Below, in pieces: positions 1 through 8,200 of a stretch of 10,646 nt of DNA (within the stretch, counting starts at the first letter, position 1; each line of letters starts with the position of its first letter). A program made the position numbers and the translations under genes. The notes below the pieces were generated by a model. The model was not told the DNA's origin. It saw only the letters and a program-made list of their open reading frames with translations, and searched no databases. The stretch comes from JBEKYD01 sp052325345 (lineage in GTDB: Bacteria; Acidobacteriota; Terriglobia; Bryobacterales; Bryobacteraceae): positions 1 to 10,646 of the forward strand of contig JBKQVG010000314.1 in the NCBI GenBank assembly GCA_052325345.1, given 5' to 3'.

Positions 1-748
1 CGAGTTCGACCCGATGCGCCTGGCCTCGCCGCGGACCGGCCCGATTCCGTATCCCGGCCGCATGCGCGGCGGCCCGGACTGGCTGACGTGCGCCGGCAAC
101 TGGATGACCGAGTGGGAGCGCACCGGCGACACTAAGTACCGCGACAAGATCCTGGTGGGAATGGATTGTATCGCCAGAATGCCCTACGGCTTCATGACCG
201 GTCCCAACACGCTGTACGGCTACGATCCCAAAACCGGGATGCTTTATCCGTTGGCGCCGGATGGTTTCGGCACTTACAACTTGCAGGTGATTCAGGGCGG
301 CGCCGAAGTCGCCTTCGAGCTGAACCAGTTGATCGACCACCCCGGCTGGCAAAAGGCCTTCCTGCAATACTGCCGCTTGACCCGCGCCCCCAAAGACGTG
401 GTGGCCAAGGATATGACCACCGGCGCCGAGGGCGGCGATGGCGCCTACGCGGGTGCGGGACGAATGGCGGCTTACGCCTACTCGAAAACCCGCAACACGG
501 CTTTCATCGCCCCCGCCGTGGCCCAGCTCGCCGGCGGAGGCGGGTTCAGCCGTCTGCCCGGCGGCCCGTATGCCACCCGGCACGTGGCCGGCCCCGACGT
601 GATGAACCCTATCGACGAGGCGCCCGGCGTCTCCACCAACAGCACCTCGCAAAACTCGCTCACCGCCATCGAGGTGCTGGAGTTATGCAAGGACCAACTC
701 CCCGCCGAGTTGCCGCCGCAAGCGCCTCCTCGCGGCGGCCGAGGCTAG
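1..748 (+). CDS. Exo-rhamnogalacturonan lyase-like protein (PcRGLX/YetA family), C-terminal part
   Basis: Partial gene: the reading frame is open from base 2 and stops at TAG 746-748, leaving about 249 residues; the N-terminus lies left of the window. The visible part resembles the C-terminal alpha/alpha-toroid domain of the PcRGLX/YetA-like family, whose characterised fungal member is an exo-acting rhamnogalacturonan lyase (PL26). The recognisable block lies near the start: GPDWLTCAGNWMTEWERTGD, followed by KYRDKILVGM, a short turn and GYDPKTG. The rest is Gly/Ala-rich helical sequence ending in a low-complexity tail, PPQAPPRGGRG. Such proteins cleave the rhamnose-galacturonate backbone of pectin, which fits the GH28 gene that converges on it 59 bp away and the hexuronate epimerase beyond. 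The family call rests on remembered motifs from only part of the protein. The lyase active site lies outside the visible part or is not identifiable, so activity cannot be confirmed. Confidence 0.62.
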   Translation, partial: EFDPMRLASPRTGPIPYPGRMRGGPDWLTCAGNWMTEWERTGDTKYRDKILVGMDCIARMPYGFMTGPNTLYGYDPKTGMLYPLAPDGFGTYNLQVIQGGAEVAFELNQLIDHPGWQKAFLQYCRLTRAPKDVVAKDMTTGAEGGDGAYAGAGRMAAYAYSKTRNTAFIAPAVAQLAGGGGFSRLPGGPYATRHVAGPDVMNPIDEAPGVSTNSTSQNSLTAIEVLELCKDQLPAELPPQAPPRGGRG

Positions 749-807
749 CCCCCCGGGCTCCGAGCTCAGGCTAGGCTGGTTGACGACCGGCCCACAGGAC
801 GGCCCAC
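749..807. other. Short convergent gap with weak hairpin and GGCCCAC repeat
   Basis: This is the 59-bp gap between two convergent stop codons. A 5-bp stem AGCCC/GGGCT with a three-base loop (747-759) begins inside the stop codon of the left gene. GGCCCAC occurs twice, at 789-795 and 801-807, the second copy directly abutting the stop of the GH28 gene. There is no T-run, so this is not a canonical intrinsic terminator. Some transcription stop is expected here because the flanking genes converge. Confidence 0.3.
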
Positions 808-2196
808 CTACTCGCTTTGCAACTTCTTGCCGTTGACGGTGACGTCTTCGATGGTGATGCCGGCAACGTCCTGGAACACGTTGGGCTCGGCGGCGTTTTC
901 AAAATTGCAATGCGCCACGCGCACGCCGCTGATGGGCGCGTCCGGGAAGCCGCGGAAGAATAGGGCGTGCTTACTGCGTTTGGAGGTGATATTCTCGACC
1001 ACCACGTTGCGCACCACCGGGTGGATCGGGCCGCCTTTGCCTTCCTCGTAGAAGTAATCCACTTCGATGACGGCTTCGGACACCTGGCCGACCGTATTGT
1101 GGCGGAAGTAAATGTTCTCGACCTCGCCGCCGCTGTAGGAGTTGGTTTTGATGCGCAGGGCGCGCTCCAGATCCGGGCTGTCCATGCGGCAGTTCTCGAC
1201 GAAGACGTTGCGCACGCCGCCGGAGATTTCGCTGCCGAGGGATACGCCGCCGTGGCCGTCGCGCATGCGGCAATTGCGAATGACGATATTCGCGGCCGGC
1301 ACGTTCACGCGGCGGCCGTCGCGATTGCGGCCGCTCTTGATGGCGATGCAATCGTCGCCGGTGGTGAAATCGCAGCCTTCCACCAGCACGTCGGTGGAAG
1401 AATCCGGATTGCAGCCGTCGTTATTGGGCCCTTTGCTGACGATGGTCACGTTGCGCACGGTGACATTGCGGCAGAGCACCGGATTCAATTCCCAGAAGGG
1501 CGAATTGCGGATGGCGACCCCTTCGATCCATACGTTGGTGGAACGGTAGGGCTGCACGAAAGGCGGGCGGAGGTAGGAGCCATCGCCGAAAACACGTTTC
1601 TCCACCGGGACGTCGCGATCGCCGGCCGCCATGAGGGCCTGGCGGGCTTTGATCTGGTTGGGAGCGCCGGCCTTTTTGAACTTCGCGTTGCCCTTCCAGA
1701 ACCACCAGTGGTCGAGGTCGGCCTGGCCGTCCAGGGTGCCCTCGCCGGTCACGGCGATGTTGGTCTGTCCGAAAGCATAGAGGAGCGGCGAGTAGTTCAT
1801 GCACTCGGTGCCTTCCCAGCGGGTGAGCACCAGGGGCAGATAGTCGGCCGCGTCGGTGGAAAAGTGTAGCGTCGCGTCTTTTTCCAGGTGCAGGTCGACG
1901 TTGCTCTTCAAGTGGACCGGTCCGGTGAGGAAGTCTCCCGCGGGGACCAGCACGCGGCCGCCGCCGGCCCGGGAACAGGCGTCGATGGCTTGCCGGATGG
2001 CACCGCCGGAATTCTGCGTGCCGGGGCGCGCGCCGTAGCGCATGATATCGAAGCTGCGGTCCGGAAACCGGAGCGGCCGGACGCGGCCGAGAATCGCGCT
2101 CATTTCGCGCGCCGGATCGAAGGGGGCTTCGGCGCCAAGCAGACAGCGGCCGAGGGGCGTGGCCGCCGCGGCGGCCAGAAAGTGACGACGGTTCAT
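808..2196 (-). CDS. GH28 polygalacturonase-type glycoside hydrolase, Tat-exported
   Basis: A 462-residue right-handed beta-helix hydrolase predicted to cut alpha-1,4-galacturonan or rhamnogalacturonan bonds in pectin by inversion. GH28 signatures occur in order: an N-terminal TGPVHLKSNVDLHLEKDATL block (res. 91-110), GCNPDS (261-266), GDDCIAIKSG (280-289), GHGGVSLGSE (314-323) and RIKT (348-351). The expected catalytic carboxylates are Asp265, Asp281 and Asp282, with His315, Arg348 and Lys350 at the active site. NPD replaces the NTD of fungal endo-enzymes, a variant often seen in bacterial and exo-acting members. The N-terminus MNRRHFLAAAAA is a twin-arginine (RRxFL) signal, probably cleaved near LGA|E (res. 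20-23), so the protein acts in the periplasm or outside. ATG 2196 is chosen because the upstream in-frame candidates, TTG 2250 and ATG 2238, fall inside the predicted promoter and would bury the signal peptide. The exact substrate is uncertain. Confidence 0.88.
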   Translation of the reverse strand: MNRRHFLAAAAATPLGRCLLGAEAPFDPAREMSAILGRVRPLRFPDRSFDIMRYGARPGTQNSGGAIRQAIDACSRAGGGRVLVPAGDFLTGPVHLKSNVDLHLEKDATLHFSTDAADYLPLVLTRWEGTECMNYSPLLYAFGQTNIAVTGEGTLDGQADLDHWWFWKGNAKFKKAGAPNQIKARQALMAAGDRDVPVEKRVFGDGSYLRPPFVQPYRSTNVWIEGVAIRNSPFWELNPVLCRNVTVRNVTIVSKGPNNDGCNPDSSTDVLVEGCDFTTGDDCIAIKSGRNRDGRRVNVPAANIVIRNCRMRDGHGGVSLGSEISGGVRNVFVENCRMDSPDLERALRIKTNSYSGGEVENIYFRHNTVGQVSEAVIEVDYFYEEGKGGPIHPVVRNVVVENITSKRSKHALFFRGFPDAPISGVRVAHCNFENAAEPNVFQDVAGITIEDVTVNGKKLQSE

Positions 2197-2221
2197 TGTC
2201 AGGTTTTTGCTCTCGTTGACG

Positions 2222-2250
2222 ACTCTAGTTGGTGGCATCGTCCCTGTCAA
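2222..2250 (-). promoter_or_regulatory. Sigma70-like promoter for the GH28 gene
   Basis: On the - strand, TTGACA (2250-2245, perfect -35) is followed after 17 bases by TAGAGT (2227-2222, 4 of 6 matches to TATAAT). Transcription would start near 2215, giving a leader of about 19 bases before ATG 2196. The ribosome-binding signal is weak: GAGAG about 13 bases upstream of the ATG. Overlap of the promoter with the upstream candidate starts argues against the longer reading of the gene. Confidence 0.55.
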
Positions 2251-2269
2251 ATGGGAAGACGCGCCTGGA

Positions 2270-2284
2270 TTTAGTATTGCTAAA
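2270..2284. promoter_or_regulatory. Quasi-palindrome, candidate operator
   Basis: TTTAG-tattg-CTAAA is an inverted repeat with 5-bp arms and a 5-base spacer in a locally AT-rich patch of a GC-rich region. Its centre (2277) lies within two bases of the midpoint between the two divergent -35 boxes (2250 and 2308), a reasonable place for a regulator serving both genes. Arms this short can arise by chance, and the site does not match a hexuronate-regulator operator that I can name. Confidence 0.3.
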
Positions 2285-2307
2285 AACGCAGTTTAACCGG
2301 AGGCTGC

Positions 2308-2337
2308 TTGACCGCGAACCACGCCACCACCTATAGT
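2308..2337 (+). promoter_or_regulatory. Sigma70-like promoter for the UxaE gene
   Basis: TTGACC (2308-2313, 5 of 6 matches) is followed by an 18-base spacer and TATAGT (2332-2337, 5 of 6). The predicted transcription start is near 2343-2344, about 16 bases before the GTG start at 2360. The leader is therefore very short and carries no strong Shine-Dalgarno sequence, only a G-rich GGCGGG at its 5' end. Confidence 0.6.
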
Positions 2338-2359
2338 CACAGGCGGGATTCAAAAGCTT

Positions 2360-3631
2360 GTGAGCAAAACACCTGGTAGTGTCGTATTGGAGAAGTACTC
2401 TCTCGGAGTGGGCGACCGTTTCGCCCATCAGGCGAAAGCCCAGTTAGCGGCTTGCGTACACGCAGCCGGACTCGGCCGCGTGGTGATACCGGTTTGGAAC
2501 AAATCGAACCGCGAGCACGCCACGGTGGGATCCGAGCCGGAGAGCGCGCGGCGGGCGGCGGACGCGGCGGTCCAGGCCCTGGGCTGGACGCATTCTTATT
2601 ACCTCGACGCCGATCATATCAACCTCGGCACGGTCGACCGGTTCCTGGCGCCCTGCGATTTTTTCACTCTCGATGTGGCGGAAGCCATCGGCAAACCCCC
2701 GGCCGCGGGGGCGGTCGAACAGTTTCTTGGGAGCCACCCGGAGCTGCAGGGCCGGATCGAGGTCCCCGGTATCGCGGAGCCATTTCAGGTAACCGCCGCG
2801 CAAGCCGGCGCCGCCGCGGCGAAGTACCTCGGGGCGGTGTCTGAAGCGGCCGCGATTTATCGCAAGATCGCCGCCAACAAGCAGCCGGGAAGTTTCGTCA
2901 CGGAAGTCTCCATGGACGAAACCGATTCGCCCCAAACCCCGCCTGAACTACTGCTGATTCTGGCCGCCATCGCGGATGCGGGCATTCCTATTCAAACCAT
3001 CGCCCCCAAGTTCACCGGGCGGTTCAACAAGGGCGTGGATTACGTCGGCAATGTGGAGCAATTCGAGAAGGAGTTTAGCGAAGACCTGGCGGTCATCGCC
3101 TTCGCCGTGAAGCGCTACGGGTTGGCGTCCAACCTCAAGCTGAGCGTACACTCCGGTAGCGACAAGTTTTCCATTTACGCGCCGATTCGGAGGGCGTTGG
3201 CACATTTCGACGCCGGCGTTCACCTGAAGACGGCGGGCACGACCTGGCTGGAGGAGCTGATCGGCCTGGCCGAGGCCGGTCCGGAAGGGCTGGCGCTGGC
3301 CAAAGAGGTATACGCCGAAGCCTACAGTCATCAGCGGGAACTCTGCGCCCCGTACGCCAGCGTGATCGACATCGATCAAGCGTGTCTGCCCACGCCGGAC
3401 GCGGTGGCCGGCTGGACCTGGGAACAGTATGCCGGAGCCTTGCGCCACGACCAGTCGAATCCGCTTTTCAATCCCAACTTCCGCCAACTCCTGCACGTCG
3501 GTTACAAGGTGGCGGCGAAGATGGGCAAGCGCTACACGGACATGCTGGTGGCCTCGGAGCCGTCGATCGCCCGGAATGTGACCGAGAATCTATTCGAGCG
3601 GCACATACGGCCGGTGTTTCTGACCAAGTGA
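2360..3631 (+). CDS. uxaE: D-tagaturonate epimerase (UxaE family)
   Basis: A 423-residue cytoplasmic protein with no signal peptide, of the UxaE family first characterised in Thermotoga, which epimerises D-tagaturonate to D-fructuronate and so replaces the UxaB/UxaA branch of galacturonate breakdown. Conserved blocks: GDRF (res. 18-21), YLDADH (81-86), FVTEVSMDETDSP (179-191), FTGRFNKGVDYVG (218-230), LSVHSGSDKFS (261-271), HLKTAGT (288-294) and RQLLHVGY (375-382). The Asp, Glu and His residues in DADH, EVSMDET and HSGSDKF are the likely metal and substrate ligands, inferred from conservation. GTG 2360 is the first usable start: the frame is open upstream to TGA 2309-2311 but has no ATG or GTG, and the -10 box lies just ahead. 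As I recall the Thermotoga protein, it has an extra N-terminal region of roughly 80 residues that is missing here. A different epimerase specificity within the family cannot be excluded. Confidence 0.85.
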   Translation: MSKTPGSVVLEKYSLGVGDRFAHQAKAQLAACVHAAGLGRVVIPVWNKSNREHATVGSEPESARRAADAAVQALGWTHSYYLDADHINLGTVDRFLAPCDFFTLDVAEAIGKPPAAGAVEQFLGSHPELQGRIEVPGIAEPFQVTAAQAGAAAAKYLGAVSEAAAIYRKIAANKQPGSFVTEVSMDETDSPQTPPELLLILAAIADAGIPIQTIAPKFTGRFNKGVDYVGNVEQFEKEFSEDLAVIAFAVKRYGLASNLKLSVHSGSDKFSIYAPIRRALAHFDAGVHLKTAGTTWLEELIGLAEAGPEGLALAKEVYAEAYSHQRELCAPYASVIDIDQACLPTPDAVAGWTWEQYAGALRHDQSNPLFNPNFRQLLHVGYKVAAKMGKRYTDMLVASEPSIARNVTENLFERHIRPVFLTK

Positions 3632-3632
3632 A

Positions 3633-3751
3633 GCCTGTCAGGCAAGAGCTGGCTGAAAGCGGACGGGATGCAGGCCAAAAGGCCCGCTCCACATAGGCCA
3701 GACACGCGCCGGGACGAGTCCCGGCGTGGCAGACTGAGAGTCTGCTCCACA
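3633..3751. repeat. Palindrome-rich intergenic element with duplicated GCTCCACA motif
   Basis: The convergent gap between the UxaE and outer-membrane efflux genes contains four stem-loops. They are GCCTG-T-CAGGC (3633-3643); GGCC-AAAA-GGCC (3673-3684); GCCGGGAC-GA-GTCCCGGC (3707-3724), extended with a bulge by CAC/GTG; and GCAGACT-GAG-AGTCTGC (3729-3745). The second and fourth start with GCAG and are each followed by GCTCCACA (3686-3693 and 3744-3751), 58 bp apart, so a hairpin-plus-tail unit appears duplicated around a central stronger hairpin. No stem has a T-run, so none is a classical intrinsic terminator, but the cluster could stop transcription from both sides. The architecture resembles dispersed REP/BIME-like elements; multi-copy status cannot be judged from one window. 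Confidence 0.55.
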
Positions 3752-3756
3752 AGGCG

Positions 3757-5271
3757 TTACTTGCCGGCGGTGAGGTCGCGCTTGCCGGGCAGTTGGGTTC
3801 GATCCCAGCCGCCGCCCAAAGCTTGAATCAGGACCACGCTGGCCACCAGGCGGCGGGTCAGCAGATTGACGAGGACTTCCTGGGCGGCCAGGTCGGTGCC
3901 CTGTGCCGTAATCACGGTAAGGTAGTTGGCGGTGCCGGCTTTGTATTGCGCGGTGGAAACCGCCAGGGCGCGGTCGGCGGCTTTCACCGAATCCTGCGCC
4001 GTCACCGACTCTTCGGCCAGAATCCGCAACGCAGCCAACTCGTCTTCCACCTGCTGGAAAGCGCTCAGTACGGTCTGACGGTAGCCGGCCACGGTGGCAT
4101 CGTACGCGGCTTGCGCTCCCGCCACGGCCGCGCGCCTGCGGCCGGCGTCGAAGAGGGTTTCGGCCAGGCTCGGCCCCACCGCGAAGAACCGGCTTGGGCC
4201 GGTAAACCACTTGGCGATGCTCAGCGATTCCAAGCCGAGCGTGCCGCTCAGGCTCAAGGTGGGATAGAAGGCGGCCTGGGTGATGCCGATCTGCTCGTTG
4301 GCGGCGGCCATGGTGCGCTCGGCGCCGGCGATGTCCGGCCTGCGTTCCAGCAGGTCGGAAGGCACCGCTATCGGAAACACCGGCGGCGAATCCTTGAGCA
4401 CGCGCGCCTGAAGGGTGACGGCCGCGGGCGGTTTGCCGGTCAATACCGCGATGGCGTGCTCCAACTGCGCGCGCGTAACGCCCAAATCCTGCAACTGGGC
4501 CCGGGCGGCGTAGAGTTGCGCTTCGGCTTGCGCCACGTCCAGGTCGGACGCCACACCGCCGGCAAAGCGGTTGCGCGTAAGCACGACGTATTCCTGGTAC
4601 GATTTCGCCGTCCGGTCCAGCAGATCGGCGTCGCTATCGGATCCGTGCAGTTGGAAGTAATCCTGCGCCAGTTCGGATTGGTAGAGCAGCCGCAGATTTC
4701 CCAACTGCGCGTCGGAGGCCTGCGCGGTGGCGGCGGCCGCCGTCATTCCGCGGCGGATGCTGCCCCACAAATCCGGCTCCCAGGCCGCGGAGAGCGGCAG
4801 CGTGTACGTGGTGTTCGAGCTTCCGGACACCAGCTCGGATTTGCCGTTGGGCGTGACCGTCTTGCCGAGCGTTCCGCTGCGGCTCTCGGAAATCGACGGG
4901 GAGGAACTGGCTGTCGGGAACAGCCCGGCGCGGGCGGTGAGAACGGCCGCGCGCGCTTGCCGATACTGCGCTTCGGCCTGCAACAGGTTCTGATTGGAGA
5001 TGCTGACCTGCTCTTCGAGCGCGTTCAGCACCGGGTCGCGATACATCTCCCACCACTTGCCCTTCAACTCGCCGTCGCTGGGCTGGGCCTGCTTCCAATC
5101 GCCGGCTTCCTTGAATTCGGGCGGCGGTTGTTCTTTGAAGGCCGGCGCCGCGGGCGCATCCGGGCGCTTATAGGTGGGGCCGACGCGGCACGCGCTCAAC
5201 GCCACCAGCAGGAGCGCCAGGCCCAAGCCCGCCAGCGGGCGGCTCGTCCATCGATGTGGATTGTCTCGCAT
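3757..5271 (-). CDS. Outer-membrane efflux lipoprotein, NodT/OprM family (TolC-like channel)
   Basis: A 504-residue outer-membrane factor that forms the trimeric exit duct of the RND pump encoded directly upstream. The N-terminus is a lipoprotein signal: hydrophobic residues 13-25, then lipobox LSAC with Cys28 as the lipidated residue. Two outer-membrane efflux repeats follow. Family motifs include WWEMYRDPVLNAL (73-85), SAAWEPDLWG (161-170), GGVASDLDVAQAEAQL (238-253), PSDLLERRPDI (304-314), AAFYPTLSLSG (333-343), FDAGRRRAAV (374-383) and GTANYLTVITAQ (446-457). ATG 5271 is preferred over the longer in-frame start at 5301 for three reasons: a perfect GGAGG lies nine bases upstream, the signal peptide then begins properly, and the gene no longer overlaps the RND gene. 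It lies 4 bases after that gene's stop, as the last gene of the operon. Its length is normal for the family. Confidence 0.92.
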   Translation of the reverse strand: MRDNPHRWTSRPLAGLGLALLLVALSACRVGPTYKRPDAPAAPAFKEQPPPEFKEAGDWKQAQPSDGELKGKWWEMYRDPVLNALEEQVSISNQNLLQAEAQYRQARAAVLTARAGLFPTASSSPSISESRSGTLGKTVTPNGKSELVSGSSNTTYTLPLSAAWEPDLWGSIRRGMTAAAATAQASDAQLGNLRLLYQSELAQDYFQLHGSDSDADLLDRTAKSYQEYVVLTRNRFAGGVASDLDVAQAEAQLYAARAQLQDLGVTRAQLEHAIAVLTGKPPAAVTLQARVLKDSPPVFPIAVPSDLLERRPDIAGAERTMAAANEQIGITQAAFYPTLSLSGTLGLESLSIAKWFTGPSRFFAVGPSLAETLFDAGRRRAAVAGAQAAYDATVAGYRQTVLSAFQQVEDELAALRILAEESVTAQDSVKAADRALAVSTAQYKAGTANYLTVITAQGTDLAAQEVLVNLLTRRLVASVVLIQALGGGWDRTQLPGKRDLTAGK

Positions 5272-5275
5272 CGGT

Positions 5276-8200
5276 CTAAGCCTCCGACCCCAGCAGTCCA
5301 TCGGAGTGCGCCCTCCTGGCGCGGTGCCGCGTCCACCAGTGCTGCAACCGGTCGAAGTATAAATACACGACCGGAGTGGTATACAGCGTCAGCACCTGGC
5401 TGACGGTCAGGCCGCCGATAATGGCGATACCCAGCGGCCGGCGCAGTTCCGAACCGGTTCCGGTGCCGAAAGCCAGCGGAACGGCCCCCAGCATGGCGGC
5501 CATGGTAGTCATGAGGATGGGCCGGAAGCGCAGCAGGCAAGCCTCGAAGATGGCGTCACGCGAGTTCTTGCCTTCCAGGCGCTCGGCTTGCAGCGCAAAA
5601 TCGACCATAAGAATAGCGTTTTTCTTCACAAGTCCAATCAACAGGATGATTCCGATCACGGCGATCACGCTCAGGTCGGTCCTGGTGATCATCAGGGCCA
5701 GCAGGGCGCCGACGCCGGCCGAGGGCAGGGTCGACAGAATCGTGATCGGATGGATGTAGCTATCGTAGAGAATGCCCAGCACCAGGTAAACGGCGGTCAG
5801 CGCCGCCGCGATCAGAATCGGCTCGTTGCCCAGGGACTCCTGGTAGGCCTGGGCGGTGCCGGCGAACATGGTCTGAATGGTGGGCGGAAGACCCACCTTG
5901 CGGGAGGCCGCGGTGATGGCGTTCACCGCGTCGCCCAGCGCGATGCCCGGCTGCAGGTTGAAGGAAATGGTCACCGCCGGGAACAGGCCCTGGTGGTTGA
6001 CCGAAAGCGGCGCCGTGTCCGGAGCGAAATGCGCGAAGGCGCTGAGCGGAACCTGGAGATGCGGATTGGCGGGGTTGTTGACGTAGATATCCCGGAGAAT
6101 CAGGGGATTCTGCCAATACTCGGGCGCCACCTCCGCCACCACGTGGTACTGATTCAGGGACGTAAACATGACCGACACCTGGCGCTGCCCGAAGGCGTCG
6201 TAAAGCACGTTATCGATCAGTTGTGGCGAGATGCCGAAGCGGCCCGCGGTGACGCGGTCGTAAGTGACCATGGTCTGCAGTCCGTGAATCTGCTGGTCGC
6301 TGTTGATGTCGGCGATGATGGGGATGGTGCGCAGCTCCTGATACATCTGCGGCGCGTAGGCATTCAGGTCGTCGAGATTGTCGCCGCGCATGGTGAACTG
6401 GTACTGCGCCGCGCTGTTGCGGCCGCCCACGCGGATGTCCTGCGAGGCCTGCAGGAACAACGAAGCCCCCGGCACGCGCGCCAGCTTGGGGCGCAGGCGG
6501 GCGATCACCAGGTCGGCGCTGATGTTGCGTTCAGTGGGCGGCTTGAGAGATACGAACATATTGGCATTGTTGGAAGCGCCGCGCGATCCGGTGAACCCGT
6601 TCACGGCGGCGACCGCCGGATCGGCGGCCACGATGTTCACCATGCGGCGGAGAATCCCGCTCATGGCGTGAAAAGAGGTATCCTGATCGGCCAGAATCTG
6701 TCCCGCAAGGCGCCCGTTATCCTGCTGCGGGAAGAATCCCTTGGGCACGCGGATGAACAGGTTCACGTTGAGGGCAATCGTGGCCATCAAGACCATCAGC
6801 GTGATGAAGGGATGGCGCAGTACGCCGGACAACGTGCGGCCGTATGTGCGCACCACCCAGTTGAAGGCCCGTTCCGAGATCCTGTACAGCCAGCCGTGTT
6901 CGGCATGCTCCTTCAACAGGTGCGCGCACATCATGGGCGTGGCCGTCAGCGAGACGACCATCGACATGAGGATGGCGACCGACAGGGTAATGGAAAATTC
7001 GCGGAAAAGCCGGCCGACGATCCCGCCCATCAGCAGCAGCGGAATGAAGACGGCCACCAGCGAGATGCTCATGGTCAGCACGGTGAACCCGATCTCGGAG
7101 GCTCCCTTCAACGCCGCCTGGAAGGGCTTGTACCCCTGTTCCAGGTAGCGGGTGATGTTCTCGATCACCACGATGGCGTCATCCACCACGAAACCGGTGG
7201 AAATCGTGAGCGCCATGAGCGACAGGTTGTCCAGGCTGAATCCCAGCAGGTACATGACACCGAAGGTGCCGATCAGCGAAACCGGCACCGCCACGCTGGG
7301 GATGAAAGTGGTTCGGCCATTGCGCAGGAAGAAGAAGACCACCAGAATGACGAGCAGGACGGAAATCACCAGAGTGCGCTCCACATCGCGCACGGAGGCG
7401 CGAATGGTAACGGTCTGATCCATGGCAATGGTCAGGTCGATGGCTTGCGGGATGGAGGCCTTGAGCTGGGGCACGATGGCGCGGATGCGGTCGACGGTAT
7501 CGATGATATTGGCGCCGGGCTGGCGGAAGATGATGATCAGGACGGACGGCTTGCCGTTCATGTAGCCGGCGTTGCGGAGGTCCTCGACCGAATCCACCGC
7601 TTCGCCGACGTCGGAGACACGGACCGCGGTGCCGTTGTGATAGGCGAGGATCAGGGACTTGTAATCGGAGGCGTGGAAGATCTGATCGTTGGCGCCCACC
7701 TCCCACATCTGGTGACCGTCGGTAAAGTGTCCCTTCGGCGTATTGGCATTGGCCCTGCTCAAAATGGTGCGAACGTTTTCCAGGCTGACGCCGTACTTGA
7801 ACAGGGAGTGGGGATCGAGCTCGATACGCACGGCGGGCAGGGCGCTGCCTCCGACCGACACCTGGCCCACGCCCGATACCTGGGCGAGCTTCTGCGCCAT
7901 GATGGTGGATGCAGCGTCGTACATGGCCCCCTTGCTCAGCACGTTGGAGGTAAGAGCGATCATGAAAATCGGGGAATCGGCCGGATTTACTTTACGATAG
8001 TTGGGATTGCTCGGCAGGTTGGTCGGCAGGTAGCCCCGCGCCGCGGCGATGGCGGCTTGCACGTCGCGGGCCGCCGCATCGATGTTGCGGTTGAGATCGA
8101 ACTGGAGGGTGATGTTGCTCGCTCCCAGGGTGCTCGACGAAGTCATCTCCGTCACCGAAGCGATGCGGCCGAACTGGCGCTCAAGGGGGGTGGCCACGCT

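Noticed and set aside
967..1869. A 300-codon + strand frame opposite the GH28 gene
   Set aside because: It is a shadow in codon register with GH28. The product is repetitive Ala/Val/His sequence, whereas the - strand carries all GH28 catalytic motifs.
2197..2250. Longer GH28 starts at TTG 2250 or ATG 2238
   Set aside because: They lie within the predicted promoter and would place 14-18 unlikely residues before a typical MNRRHFL Tat signal.
3703..3746. Classical intrinsic terminator for uxaE or the efflux operon
   Set aside because: The stems are strong but no T-run follows on either strand, so it is listed as a palindromic repeat with possible terminator function.
3468..3752. Small - strand open frames across the convergent gap (94 and 72 codons)
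   Set aside because: They run through the hairpin cluster and the antisense strand of uxaE; Cys/Arg/Ser-rich translations, no ribosome-binding site and no recognisable domain.
5272..5301. Longer start of the efflux lipoprotein at 5301
   Set aside because: It would overlap the RND gene and displace the lipoprotein signal. ATG 5271 has a perfect GGAGG at ideal spacing.
3793..5403. A 536-codon + strand frame opposite the outer-membrane efflux gene
   Set aside because: Same antisense effect of GC-rich codon use; Arg/Gly-rich product with no motif, and it crosses the junction of two well-supported - strand genes.
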